From Blasia pusilla (taxonomy: Eukaryota; Marchantiophyta; Marchantiopsida; Blasiales), in NCBI GenBank assembly GCA_050084515.1, contig CM114271.1, positions 46,810,001 through 46,874,000 on the forward strand: DNA of 64,000 nucleotides, in the 5' to 3' direction. Positions 13,130 to 23,937 of this stretch are shown in pieces. The notes beneath the pieces are model-generated. The model ran no database searches. It was given only the letters and a program-made list of their open reading frames with translations, and was not told the origin of the DNA. The position numbers were made by a program, and so were the translations under genes. Each line of letters starts with the position of its first letter. Position 1 is the stretch's first letter.

Positions 13130-13400
13130 GACAAGTCATTTTCATTGACCCATAGTCATTCTTTTGTGACTCGTCAAGTAATTATTTATTACTTAGAGTA
13201 GTCATTCAAAGTCATTCTTTATGACTCATCGAGTCATTCTTTAAGACTTGTGGAGTCATTTTCTATGACTCGTTCAGTCACTCTTAATGATTCGTCTAGT
13301 CACATTTTATGACTAGACAAGTCATTTTTTATCACTTCACCTAGTCATAAACAATGACTAGGGGAAGTTGTATTTAGTGACTATGTTGAGTATCAAAAAA
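13130..13400 (+). repeat. CACTA right subterminal repeat cluster
   Basis: About ten copies of a degenerate AGTCATTCTTTATGACTCGT-like unit occur in both orientations (for example around 13146, 13205, 13222, 13250, 13280, 13318). Such subterminal arrays are the transposase-binding sites of En/Spm elements. The left end has only a few AGTCA/GTGAC copies. Confidence 0.8.
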
Positions 13401-13543
13401 GAGACTCATATATAATCGGTTTCAGTTACAACTTATACGACTAGGAGTAATTTTTATGACTATAGTCTGGTTAAGTAATTACTGAGTCTCATAGCCCCGA
13501 TTTGAGTAACATCCACTCATTTTTTGAGTCAATCAGAGGGGGG

Positions 13544-13556
13544 TTTTCTACTAGTG
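13544..13556 (-). repeat. CACTA right terminal inverted repeat
   Basis: TTTTCTACTAGTG, the exact complement of the left terminus, followed by the TAG target duplication at 13557-13559. Confidence 0.95.
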
Positions 13557-13812
13557 TAGGGTAGTAGCGTCCGGATTCTCTTGTAACGGAGGGTGGATGT
13601 GGTTCGATATGCCGATGTAGATTCATTAGTGGAATTTTATGCCATGTGAGCCGTGTTTACTACTTTTGATTTTGTTGTAGGGTCTTGGTATATATGCGTG
13701 AGTGTATTTCATTTATGTATGGATCTACCCGTATATTGGGGTAGATCGTGTTATGTGGTATGTAGATGTGAGCAGAAATGTGGGTTTTATAACAATGTAT
13801 ATGCGCATGATA
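13557..13812 (+). mobile_element. Solo LTR (family A), right part
   Basis: Continues the LTR interrupted at 7577 (first three bases are the duplicated TAG). It ends GCGCATGATA, a mutated form of the usual GCGCATGACA, followed by the TCCTT target duplication at 13813-13817. Confidence 0.92.
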
Positions 13813-13817
13813 TCCTT

Positions 13818-14492
13818 CTAACCTCAACACGACTCATGAAATATGACGCCTATATACCAAACATAACACCAACAATTTGGTTGGGCCCCCAAGTGTGTTG
13901 TATTAGCTAGAGTGTATACTCTTGAATTTCAAACCACATCACTTGTTGTTGGGTTGAGTAGCATTCTTAGGATTGGGATTACGGAAGTCCGAGTTGCAGA
14001 GGTTTTTGTTTCAAGTTCAAACAACACTTGTTTTTTCTAGTGCACCGGAATTCATGACTTGGTAGGAGTTGATGATGAGGTGGAACCAAAGTACCCTACA
14101 TATGGTTCAATGGTGAGAGCTTTGGAAATGTTTATTAGTGATAGGTCCTACGATGCATTTGTTAGTAGTGTGGTTCGTATCCCATACGTTCACGTTGGGC
14201 TATAATTTATAAAGAAGATTCAACCTCTTATCAACCGGATTGGAAATTATGTATTGCTCATGTCAATCATTTTGTAGTATATGTGGTTAGTAATGTTATT
14301 GGTATGTACTCGGATACAATGATTGGCGTAGCGTACTCTTCGCGGATGGTGAATGAGGTTGATTACTTGTGGGAGGAGCAAGAAGTGTTGGATGATATGT
14401 TGGGTGGAAAGGACCATATTATGCAAGCGGTACCAATGGGTGTCATATAATGGGGACCGATTGTGGGACCATGTGAGTTATTTTAGTGTAGT
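13818..14492. other. No gene seen
   Basis: AT-rich sequence. Phrases such as those at 14060-14450 look like decayed coding sequence but have no open frame that I can assign. Confidence 0.4.
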
Positions 14493-14496
14493 GTGG

Positions 14497-15120
14497 TGTC
14501 ACGTCCTTTAGGATAGATCGGTCAGATCTAGTAGAGCGTCTTCAAGAGTAGTGGAGGACACGCCTACGAGGTCGATGATGACCTGCTGAGGCCCTGGGAA
14601 ACCTGAGAGAGCAGGTTTCCCCTTCGTTTTGGCTCATTTGGAGCCATATTGAGGAACTTATTATTTTAGGTAAGTGCCATTTTGAGTATATGATCGATTT
14701 TCTAATTTTGGTAAGTGGCCCTTGACCTCCTACATCAGGTCAAGAGCCAAGAAGGTGACTTGGGAGAATAGGTTACCATGGAGAGAGCTTGGGAGAGGGA
14801 AGGGGTATATATCCCAAGGAGAGAGAGCTTGAGAGCTCATTCTCTCTTTGTTGAACCTCTTGGCATGAGGCGGCGGAGCTATGGTCCCTTGCCTTGTGAG
14901 TGTAACCCTAGCCTTTCATTAGGAGAGTGGGTTTGGTTTGACATGAGAAACAGTGCACATCTTTGAGAGCTATGGTTTGAGATTGTGTAGAGAGAGATTG
15001 GAGATATTTTGGTACTTCTTGTCTCATTGTTTGGATGCCATGAGTTAGCATGGGATCGTGCGTGTTTGTGTGTGTGTTCGGTGACAACGATGTTGTGTAG
15101 CGATGTGTATGCGCACGACA
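14497..15120 (+). mobile_element. Solo LTR (family B), complete
   Basis: 624 bases from TGTCACGTCC to GCGCACGACA, flanked by the perfect 4-base target duplication GTGG at 14493-14496 and 15121-15124. It contains a perfect hairpin (GGGAAACCTG/CAGGTTTCCC at 14596-14621) and a TATATA-like box near 14806. The last 105 bases also occur at the 3' end of the gypsy pol relic (37516-37620), tying this LTR to that Ty3/gypsy family. No internal domain remains, so unequal recombination between two LTRs is the likely origin. Confidence 0.93.
14596..14621 (+). other. Perfect hairpin in the family B LTR
   Basis: Ten-base arms GGGAAACCTG and CAGGTTTCCC separated by AGAGAG. The antisense copy near 1430-1460 keeps the stem with an extra base; the copy near 46790 has lost part of it. 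Confidence 0.6.
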
Positions 15121-15188
15121 GTGGAACAATATGTCCATCAAGATTGGATTTAGACCTTTATGGAGAGGTGTGACGGGATCATTGTGGA

Positions 15189-15896
15189 TGTCATAGTAGA
15201 TGAGGTGTAGGGCAAGATATTATCGAAGCCTTAGAGAGATCTTGTACTTCCCTATTTTGAGAGGTCATATAGACTCATATGTGATCTGCTCTTAGGAAAT
15301 GACCTACCAATGTAGGTCGTCCTTCTATTTATGACGAGTGGCAATCTTCGAGAGGTTGACCTTCCCAACCATGTATGATTCCACCTGGAGCTATAGGGTC
15401 GAGGGTTAGTTGGTAGTTGATCTCATGAGATGACCGCATATGTAGTTGTTGAGAGTTAGTACTTGTGTACTACAAGTTGGTAGGAACCTGCTAGGAGGGA
15501 GGTGACTTGTATGTACAAGTCACTTATGGAGGTGCCCAAGAGGATATACCTCGGAGGAAGCTCATTTTGAGCTCATCTTCCCTAGAATCATACTCATGTT
15601 GGGATTCGTGACACAATGCAGCTTGCATGTATTCAGTTTGGATTCTCTCTTGAAGAATGGGCTAGGATTGATCAAAGATCACACACATTTTGGGAGTCCT
15701 TTGTACACTTTCTTCTACTATTACATTAGTGTATCTGATTCATGGATATGGCTGCTTAGATTAAGCATGGATAATTGCAGATTTCATCAGAGTTTACGAT
15801 TTATATTCAACTTTATATTGGGGTTGTCTAGTTGTTCATTTGTAGATATATTAGGATTCATTTGTACATGGATCTTAGACATATATGTGCATGACA
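15189..15896 (+). mobile_element. Family C LTR
   Basis: Begins TGTCATAGTAGATGAGG and ends GTGCATGACA. It is collinear, in reverse complement, with 33370-35649 (which has a 1.6-kb insertion). It has a perfect palindrome GTGACTTGTA/TACAAGTCAC at 15502-15523 and a GACCTAC/GTAGGTC stem near 15306. Homology continues a few bases past the 3' end into a CGATGTATRTTGGCA phrase shared with the other copy. This suggests the element's internal region follows rather than a target duplication; none was found. Confidence 0.75.
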
Positions 15897-18800
15897 GCCG
15901 ATGTATATTGGCAACGATATGGGCTATTGACACAAGTGCCCTTTGATGTGTGGAAGTCTTCAATAGGTATTCAAAAGCTTGGTATGGGTGTGGTGGTAGA
16001 ATTTCCACCAACGATATGTATGTTACGATCAGTTGGCCTGGAGGAAACTAAGATAATGGGGTTGGACTCTTCTCCCTATTGTGGTCAATTTTGGAAATAT
16101 TCAATGTTGGTAGAGTGTGGCTCGACACAAGAATTTATGGGTAACATATGATGAGTGGAGATACATGACCCTGGTGGATGTGTGTGCCAACGATGGCGGT
16201 GTGCATTGGTGGTTTAAGAGGATGGTGTATGGTATGCATAACCCCACCCATGGATATGTTTTCTCTAGGATGATGGTTATGTTATGAGTAGTGTGTGATA
16301 ATTGAGAATGATATGGATTGGATAGGGGCAACTAACGATGGTACGAGTAAGCACTTGGCCTCTTGATCTTAGCACCAAAAAGATGCATGTTACTTTGTTG
16401 GTTACTTTCCACATAATGGTTGATTGTCTTGGGTTGGAGGGACATAATTATAGACTAGGAGGAGATTTATGTAACCTCTTTCCAAAACATGCAAATGGAT
16501 ATTTACATGTGATACATATAATTTATATTATGTTGGTATTATGTCAGTGTATGTTACTATATGCATGATAATGATATATGTTGTGTAACAATATATATCC
16601 CCACAATAAGATAAACGCTTAAAGTTCTAGATGTTTCCTGGCTTGTCCTTCAAAGCCCCTAGTACCTCCTCCCCTATCCCTCAAAGAATTCTATATGAAG
16701 ATTGAATACATACAACATTCATTAAGTACCTCCATCCGCACTCTTATTAACAATATTTCCTAGCCCTCCATACAATCGAGATGAGTCGGCACCTCTATCC
16801 ACTCTGAGTTATACCTTTCTCCAAGTCGTACCCACCTAGTTTGGAATATCTATACAAAGTCTATGAGAGGGAGATTAGAAACTAAGTACTTCCGTTCATA
16901 AATCCTATCACAACATAGAAGTGGTTCATTTCTTAAGGTCAATCCATCATTTCGCATCAATAGTATTGTAAATTGTGAAACTACACACTTCATTTCCAAA
17001 ATTATTGTGGTATCTTGATTTATATCAGTACTAGTGAAGATTACATATCAAATTATAAGCATCCAAGCCTAGATCATAACCTATAATCAATAATTATTAC
17101 ATACATATTTTGTATTTTTACTACATTGTATGTGGTTGGTACCAATAGGATGCATTCCAATACCAAAACAAACAAATATAGAAACCTTTTTTATATGAAT
17201 CCAATTTTCATTGCTCTCTTTAACATTAATTCTATATGAGTTGAATTGAAAGGGAGAGGTGAAGTCAATCTTCTAGTTGCGCATTGCCTACAACATAGCC
17301 AATCAAATTATCATGAAAGGAATATATATATATTTAGTTAGATAGGTGGAATATGGATTGACTCATAGAATACTACTAGCCGTTGAGACTACTCCCTCCT
17401 TATTTTATACCCCATAAACAATAATAGAACCTTACGCGGAGTCCATAAAGCCATGAAATCTTGCTAGCAAGAATCAGACTGGTGCATGAACTTGTAGCTT
17501 GCAAATATATATGTTATGTGTTGCTTATAAGGATGTCGTTGTACATGTGTCACATCATCATTTTCTTTTAAAAATTAAAGGAATGCGCACAGTGTCACTG
17601 GCCCTGGCCATTTTGGTTTAGGGGAGATCCTAGGTTATGAGTAAAGCTAGCCAATTAAGATAGAATTTTTTTTTAGTTGTGAAGTCGCCCAGCAAACACA
17701 AGTTGGATTTGTGTAGGTTTTTTTAACATCGTATTTGAAAACAGGTTGAAGTACTGGGATTACTACTTCCAAGAGGAAGTTCACGGCAATGTACCAAGTC
17801 CCACGGAAACGCTTCCCACGCCAGATAACTATTTGCATGGACCCCAAACTTCATATGAACGCTTCCATCAAAATGTCAAAACCAGATTTTTGCCCCCATG
17901 AACCGGCGAGTAGGGAGGTTTAATGCAGAATTCGCACCTTTTTCAGTTGTCCGTATGTGCATACAATATCTCCGGTGCGTATACCCGTTTATTACACCAA
18001 GTTCAAAGGAAGTTCAGAATCTTGGGCTTGTTTTCCTCACAGAGATTCTTAACGCGGGAAAATTATGATTATCACCCCCAGCTGTTCTTGGAGAAGTAAG
18101 TCTCTCCATAACTTCGACTCATCTATTAAGCATGGTATTAGTGGCATTATCAATTTTTCTACATAGCATGAACCCTTAGCAAATTGAAGAATTGGAAGTC
18201 TCAAACACATGAAAACCTCATTGGTAGTAGAACCTAACCTGAGGGAATGTTTGGACTGCAAATTTTATCATCATGAGCACAACCCATAGGCAATAAAGCT
18301 TACATACGTGAATCCTTCATGAGGAGAATAGGTATTTGAGAGAGCAGAGTAGCCATTAGGAGGAAAAACAGAAAGTTTGAAGTATGTGAACCCGAAAGGG
18401 AAAACACGACTAGAGTATGAAATTTCAATAACATTTTCTTTACATTTAATTACTACATTTGCAATTTAAATGCATTGTGAAACAAGCTAGGGAGACAACA
18501 AAGCGAACCAATGACATCGAAGTAATTATGTATCATAATTCACATCTGCTATTTCAAGGAAAATTGAATTTAAATTGGACAGGTCTTTTATTTAATTGAA
18601 ACGATTTTGAATGAAAGAGGGAAAAAACCAAATTAAAGAGGATTTAAGTGGGAGGAGAGATGGTTTAAAATTTTATGACGAGGTGAGATAATTTCAAAAT
18701 GTGGGACATTACTTAGCCTATAATCGAGGAATACAATACAGTTATTTTTCAAATTTAAGAAATAAGCTAATATTTTAACTTTTAAGAAGATTATTTCTAT
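15897..18800. other. AT-rich sequence, no gene recognised
   Basis: After the family C LTR the first several hundred bases may be internal retrotransposon sequence, but no gag or pol motif is legible. The rest (16600-18800) is AT-rich with only short open frames. Those at 16338-16568 and 18049-18261 match nothing known. Confidence 0.4.
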
Positions 18801-18814
18801 ACTACTTGCACCAT

Positions 18815-18849
18815 TTTCGTGCTCATGCACGGGCATGCTTACTAGTTGT
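18815..18849 (+). mobile_element. Possible Helitron 3' terminus
   Basis: A GCACGGGCATGCTTACTAGT phrase with a short GTGC...GCAC stem ends in CTAGT, matching the CTRRT rule of Helitron ends. The phrase recurs nearly exactly at 27905-27925 (GCACGGGCATTCTTACTAGT), each time after 200 AT-rich bases. The matching 5' TC end was not found. Confidence 0.4.
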
Positions 18850-19393
18850 ATTATGGCATACGCATATATAAGTAGGAGAAGAATGTTGTGAAACTTTGGG
18901 ACAAATGGATGACTCTGAATATTTGAACGAAGGCTTTGAAATGCACATGACTGAAGAGAGTATCGTTGAATGTTAGGAGGCAATTGCACATCCCTCAATC
19001 CGAGCCCATATGTCAGCAGACAGTTCCACTTCCTCAATAGGAGACATCTGCTTTCTAGCGTGGAATGACGTGCGGATGGTTCTACTCCTACATCTCTCGA
19101 TTTAATTGAGAGATGATTGAGAGTGCCATGCAACTGCAGTAAGGAATTGCGATCAAACCTAACAAACTTGTTGCGGAGATATGCTGAGAGCTTCATTCAT
19201 GGGAATTCAGTCCAGCGCCGGCGCACATGAGGCCAAAATGAGAGGAATCGAATCCCAATTGAAGCTCGAAACTCACTCCGAATCGCATGCAGAGAGACCT
19301 AAAAGCGGATTTCACTACTTTCACTGAATGTACAGGTTTGGCGTCTGCAAGCTCTACTAGAAAGTAAAATGCCCGTGGTTGTAAGGAGAATAT

Positions 19394-21344
19394 TTATGCC
19401 CTAGAACAAAATGCACCTGCAGACGGCCAACTGATAGTGTGCGCTTGCAGATCAAAGAAGAGCACGAATGAGAAAATACTCCCCTGCGTGTTGGGTGAAT
19501 AAAGGTCTGGAAAAATGCCCAGATTGAGGGCGTAGCTCTCGCAGCCGGGCCCACTGTTGATCCAAAACGACCTTTCTGTTGCGTTTTTCAGCAGTAAGGT
19601 ACTGTCGAGGTCGACAGAGATGGTTTGTCCATCCTCCAGCATAGAAACGTTTACCTTAGCCAGTAGTCCCAAGGTTGGCGAGGAGCTGACACTGATACTG
19701 CCTCCCAAGATTTGAAGCGTTTTGTTCAGGGTTGGCCCTTCTACTGGCGGAGTAGGCTTGCAGATGTACACACCTGCATAAGCAGCTGCGATGATGTTGT
19801 TGTTGAGCGCTTCCAGTGCTGTTATGAGAGTGCTGAGGATGGAGTTGCCCAACACAATGGGCGCCGATGCACTGGCGTTCGCGTGCCGCGCCGAAGTTAG
19901 AACGGAGATGCCCAGCTGCGTGGTGGGGTCGAACGCTAGATATGAGTTGAAACCACCGATGATGCCCGACTTGGACATGATAAAGGAAGGAGAGTCGACA
20001 GTCAGCTTTACCAGCTCCCACGGAAGAGCGAATCCCGCCTCGTCGTCCGGAAACAGTACTACGGGGTGCATCCATTCGCGCATCGTTATGGTTGAGATGA
20101 GCGGGGGCTTGGCTGTCAGGAGGAACGCTAGGAGTTTGGCGAGGTCATCCGATGTTGAATACCTGCGCAAGCAAGGTGTGCTCTGACTCAGCTGCTAGTC
20201 CATTCCCGGCTTCCAAGAACTGGTGTAGGGACTGATAAGGACGACAACTACAGTCGGCTGCGAACTCATGTGCACACCTACATTACATTCCGAGAGAATT
20301 GTCGGGAATTGTAGAAGCTATGTCGATTCGCACATTCGCTACTCTGTTCTCAGCATGCGACTGAGGGTGGAAGATGGTGACAAAACTGACGTGCACGGAT
20401 TACGACTATTTGACCTGACCACCTACATCTTGCGAAAAAAATGGTAACCTTGACGAGTAACGAAGGCGATCAGGACAGAAGCAGAAATCAGTAACGATCA
20501 TGTCTACTACAGTCACACTATGTAAGAAACGCTCGAATTGTACAGGTGAAGATGTCAGGACTTACATTTCTCCGGCAGGTGCAATCCAACCAATCGGCTC
20601 TGCTGGGAAGACAGCGGGAGCCAAAATCACGTTCGAAACGTTCGTCCCGGTGCTATCCATCCCCAGAGGCTTTACGATTTCGTCCATGACCCAATGTGCC
20701 CAAGACTTGGTGGGACTCGTGACCTTCTCCCAAGCGTGCCCTAAAAGAGCGTAGCCCAAGTTCGAGTAAGCGGGCATATTGCTCCAGGGAGGTGTCGTAA
20801 GCTGCATGTGAGAGACCAGCTCCAGAATTTCAGATTCCTCCGTTGCGCATTCGCTGAAGTAGTTGCAGAGATCGCGAGGCAAGCCGGAGACATGCCCCAT
20901 AAGCTCTCGCAGTGTGATGTCATGTTCTCCATACGGATTGATGATAGAAAACTTTGGCAAAAACTTCTTCACAGGATCCTCCAGAGAGAGCTGACCCCTC
21001 TCACGGAGAATCAAGGAACCTAGAGATGTGAAGATTTTCGTGAGGGAGCCAATGCGAAACCGAGTGGTTGTCAGGCCGGTAGTGTAGATAGTTCGGTCTC
21101 TATGAACTATAGACACTGCGTAGGAAGCAATGTCGTTGTTTTTTACAAACGTTGGAATGGACTCATCCAGATGCTGGAAAATCTCTACGAAGGGTGAGGC
21201 AGAGTAATCGTAGGTAATGGACTTGAAGACGTCTGACGGTGCTAGAATCGCCGGACATTGTTGCGCAGAAGCTAACCCTGTAAAGCAGAGAGACAGAGCG
21301 AAGGCTAAGGACAAACGAAGGTGTTGGGGCCCTGGAGTTTCCAT
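19394..21344 (-). CDS. Secreted beta-lactamase-like (class C/LACTB-type) serine hydrolase
   Basis: Two exons: 21344-20566 and 20162-19394, joined across a 403-base GT-AG intron (donor GTAAGT, acceptor TGCGCAG) in phase 2. They give 515 residues with no stop. Residues 1-27 form a signal peptide, with likely cleavage at ASA|QQ. The penicillin-binding/beta-lactamase fold motifs are in order: S100-L-T-K103 (nucleophile and general base), Y193-S-N195, and K324-S-G326 in the KTG position, followed by a strand of the type GGFNSYLAFDPTTQLGI. Family members hydrolyse peptides, esters or beta-lactams; the substrate cannot be read from sequence. The start is the first Met before the hydrophobic signal. 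The TAA stop is at 19394-19396. It stands alone, with no operon-like or co-oriented neighbour. The best-known relatives I recall are fungal and bacterial secreted serine hydrolases, so origin by transfer is possible but untested. Confidence 0.93.
20163..20565 (-). other. Intron of the beta-lactamase-like gene
   Basis: 403 bases, donor GTAAGT at 20565-20560 and acceptor CAG ending at 20163. Its removal joins AT|G, restoring a Met codon and continuing with YSTSDDLAKLL, the conserved segment after the Gly-Glu-Met turn. A spliceosomal intron argues against bacterial contamination. Confidence 0.9.
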
Positions 21345-23923
21345 TGACAGAGGTGAAGAGGTTCTGTCGTAGAGGACTTAAAGGACCTCCACTGGCGCCT
21401 TCATCTGTTCAGTCCCGTGACTCCTGGGAATCTACAACGAAGTGATGCAGGTTTAAACATGCATTTGCAAGAGAGAGGATAGGCTGGATGATCGCCAGAC
21501 GGAATGATACTAACACGGATGCGCAAAGCAGGAATGTCTCCTGCTCGCGCGAAACGCTAGAGCTACAGCCGAAGATACAACGTCTCGATGGGACGAGTAT
21601 CCTGAGATTTTTACCGCCCATGCGTTGACTGATGAACTGCAGATGGCTCAACGACCTTGCTTACTACCTACTTTAGTTTCCTCTCAACGCGAGCGTTGCG
21701 GCTTGCGGAATTTCTTCCTCTCGGTTCCATTCCTGTCAGACAAGGGGTGAGACGGATCCTGCAGAGCCATCAAAATTGTTTCGCGCCCCTCTATGTTTAT
21801 ATGGGCGCCTACGCCGCTAGTCTTCCCAGAACCAGATCTCCCTCAATTTTCAAAAGTGAGGTAAGGAATCTAACAACTCTGGGTGTTCATTACTTTCACG
21901 AACATCGTGGTCTCTCTGGGTTGTACCTTCCTGTCCGTGCAGGTCCCCCCTACTCACACTGCTGACTGCTCGCGGTCTGTTCAAAGCTTCAAGCGAGTGG
22001 GACCCCTTTGGCATTACTGTTGGAGAGCTGTGTCACAATCTGGGGCGTTGAAATCATTACTCATTACTCACATGAGCGAACTGTCGCCTCTCTGTAGTCA
22101 TAATTTCTTTCCTGCGTCCCAATGAAGGGAACTGAGAAAGTGAGACGGGCTACTGCATCCCGGACCCCCGGTCACTATCTGGGGAGTTGAAATCAATCTC
22201 TCACATGAGGGAACTATTTTCTGTGTCCAGTCAGAGAGCGTCTGCTGCGGATCTGCACCTCCGTGAGTAAATGTAGTTCTTTCGTGCTTTCTGCTGAGGC
22301 GTGGATCAGGGACGTACGACGCCTTCAGATGCCTTTCACTGGTGTGTCCGATGCGATTCCGGCATGCCACAAAACACAACGCCGCCTGGACGCGAAATTG
22401 GCATAATGCCTTCACATGTATAGATCCAACCGCTCACCGAACCATTATGATGGCGTTTCTCATTTAATGCCGCCTCGACCAATAGGCACGCGGAGAGACT
22501 CCAAACTCTTAAGCTGCGAACCTCGATCAAAGAGCCGAGAAACATACAGAAACGCGCGTTCTACCGGCATTCTTTGTAACCCCAGCCGGTAAAATCTAAG
22601 AATTTCCGATCCAACGACCAAAAGTTCGGGAACAACCGACCAGGGAAACGAGGATCCTGTAGAAAAAAATTGAGAAAAACCGGCAAATATTTGGATATTC
22701 CCGATCAGACGCTTTTGAGTGTCGGGAAAAACCGACCAGGTCGGAAACTCTATGCGCCCCCTATTATCTACAGCTCGTGATATTTCCCGACAGTCAAATC
22801 GTCTGCGGATCAGACGGCTCCGATGGGCGGAACGCCGATTTTGCTCGTCAAAACCTTGTCAGGAGTGAACCTCATCGTCCGTGCACACCGGTGAGCCCTG
22901 CAACGTTTCGTCTGATCACATGAACCACCTTCCGTAACTCACGGACCTACAGCTGCATGAGGAAAGGGACGGTCACCTGCAGGCTGCAGTGGCACCGAAT
23001 CACCGATGTGACGAGTACGACGACCATAAGAAACGGGATTATTAAAAAGAAGAAAAGGGATTGTAGAGGGATTATAAGTGCTTTCACGGAGGTGCGTTCG
23101 CAGTCAAGTGGATACCACATGACTTCGACTTTCATTACACTGGGGGGATCGCCCGTGTAATTTGTACTTTCATAACGACTTTCCAATCCTCTTAATCTAC
23201 CCGAGGAGTAGGTGTGAATTGCACGAGAACAGGGAATCGTTAACATATTCAAACTTCGATCCCCGCTCACATTTTCTCATTTCAGGGAAGGATTATTGCG
23301 TCGGACAAAATTCATGTCGCTAGAAGAGACGGAGATTAAGCCCCGTCGAATGCAGACTCCTACCTAACTCGTCGCTCTCGTAACTTTTCTTCGCATCTTC
23401 CAAACGCGCGAGGTTTGTAAGGTGACCTTGAAATGATTGATTCGTTCGAATCCTCGTTTGGTTTTGAGTGGTCGCGCTGCTTAAAATTACGGGGACAAGG
23501 AAGCGATGTCCGACGACTCCAGATCCTTGTTTGCATGTTGACGAGCTATCGTTACGTCGTACCCACTTCGGATCAAACTTGACAGGCTAAGGCAGCCATC
23601 GAAATCCCGTCCAATTACATGGCTCGACACAATCGCGGTCCAGCTCAGATCTGTTTGAAACTATGACCTAGGACGTTGAAGACGACGTTTTCATGAACTT
23701 TATCACCGCCTGGTCAAAATAGACAATTGCCTTCAGGCCCTCTACCTATCTCTTCAACGACCGGAAAGATGGACGTTCGTGCCTCCACTCCAATCTGAGA
23801 ACAATTCCAGAGACCAGAGCTCTTCTCGTCCGCGCGCTCTTCAGGTTCCTCACCATGTAGAGACTTCCTGTAACAACAGTCATCCACAATATATCTCTCC
23901 GGCTGAATAGGCAGATCTCTCAC
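21345..23923. other. Upstream region and intergenic sequence, no gene recognised
   Basis: The first roughly 300 bases should hold the promoter and 5' leader of the minus-strand hydrolase gene; only a weak TTTAAG box near 21380 (minus strand) is visible. Further right the sequence is balanced in composition, with short frames on both strands and no recognisable product. The stretch 22570-22780 repeats the phrases GGGAAAAACCGACCAGG and CCGGCAAAT in varied form, suggesting an old repeat. Confidence 0.4.
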
Positions 23924-23937
23924 CACTAGTAGAAAAT
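23924..23937 (+). mobile_element. Orphan CACTA terminus
   Basis: CACTAGTAGAAAAT matches the 13-base terminus of the 7578 element plus one base. An element reading to the right should end in TTTTCTACTAGTG, which I did not find up to 64000. It is therefore a truncated CACTA remnant or a coincidental match. It is preceded by CAC at 23921-23923. Confidence 0.45.

Noticed and set aside
14030-14048. TTTTTTCTAGTG|CAC as a possible right end for a CACTA element paired with 23924
   Set aside because: It lacks the ACT of TTCTACTAGTG and lies to the left of the orphan end, in the wrong order.
18633-19196. 187-codon minus-strand open frame just downstream of the hydrolase gene
   Set aside because: No recognisable domain, AT-rich tail, and it runs across a Helitron-like terminus; treated as chance.
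23430-23465. GTTCGAATCC resembling a tRNA T-arm
   Set aside because: No A-box or cloverleaf fits upstream; a similar TTCGAATCC at 25173-25181 also lacks tRNA context.
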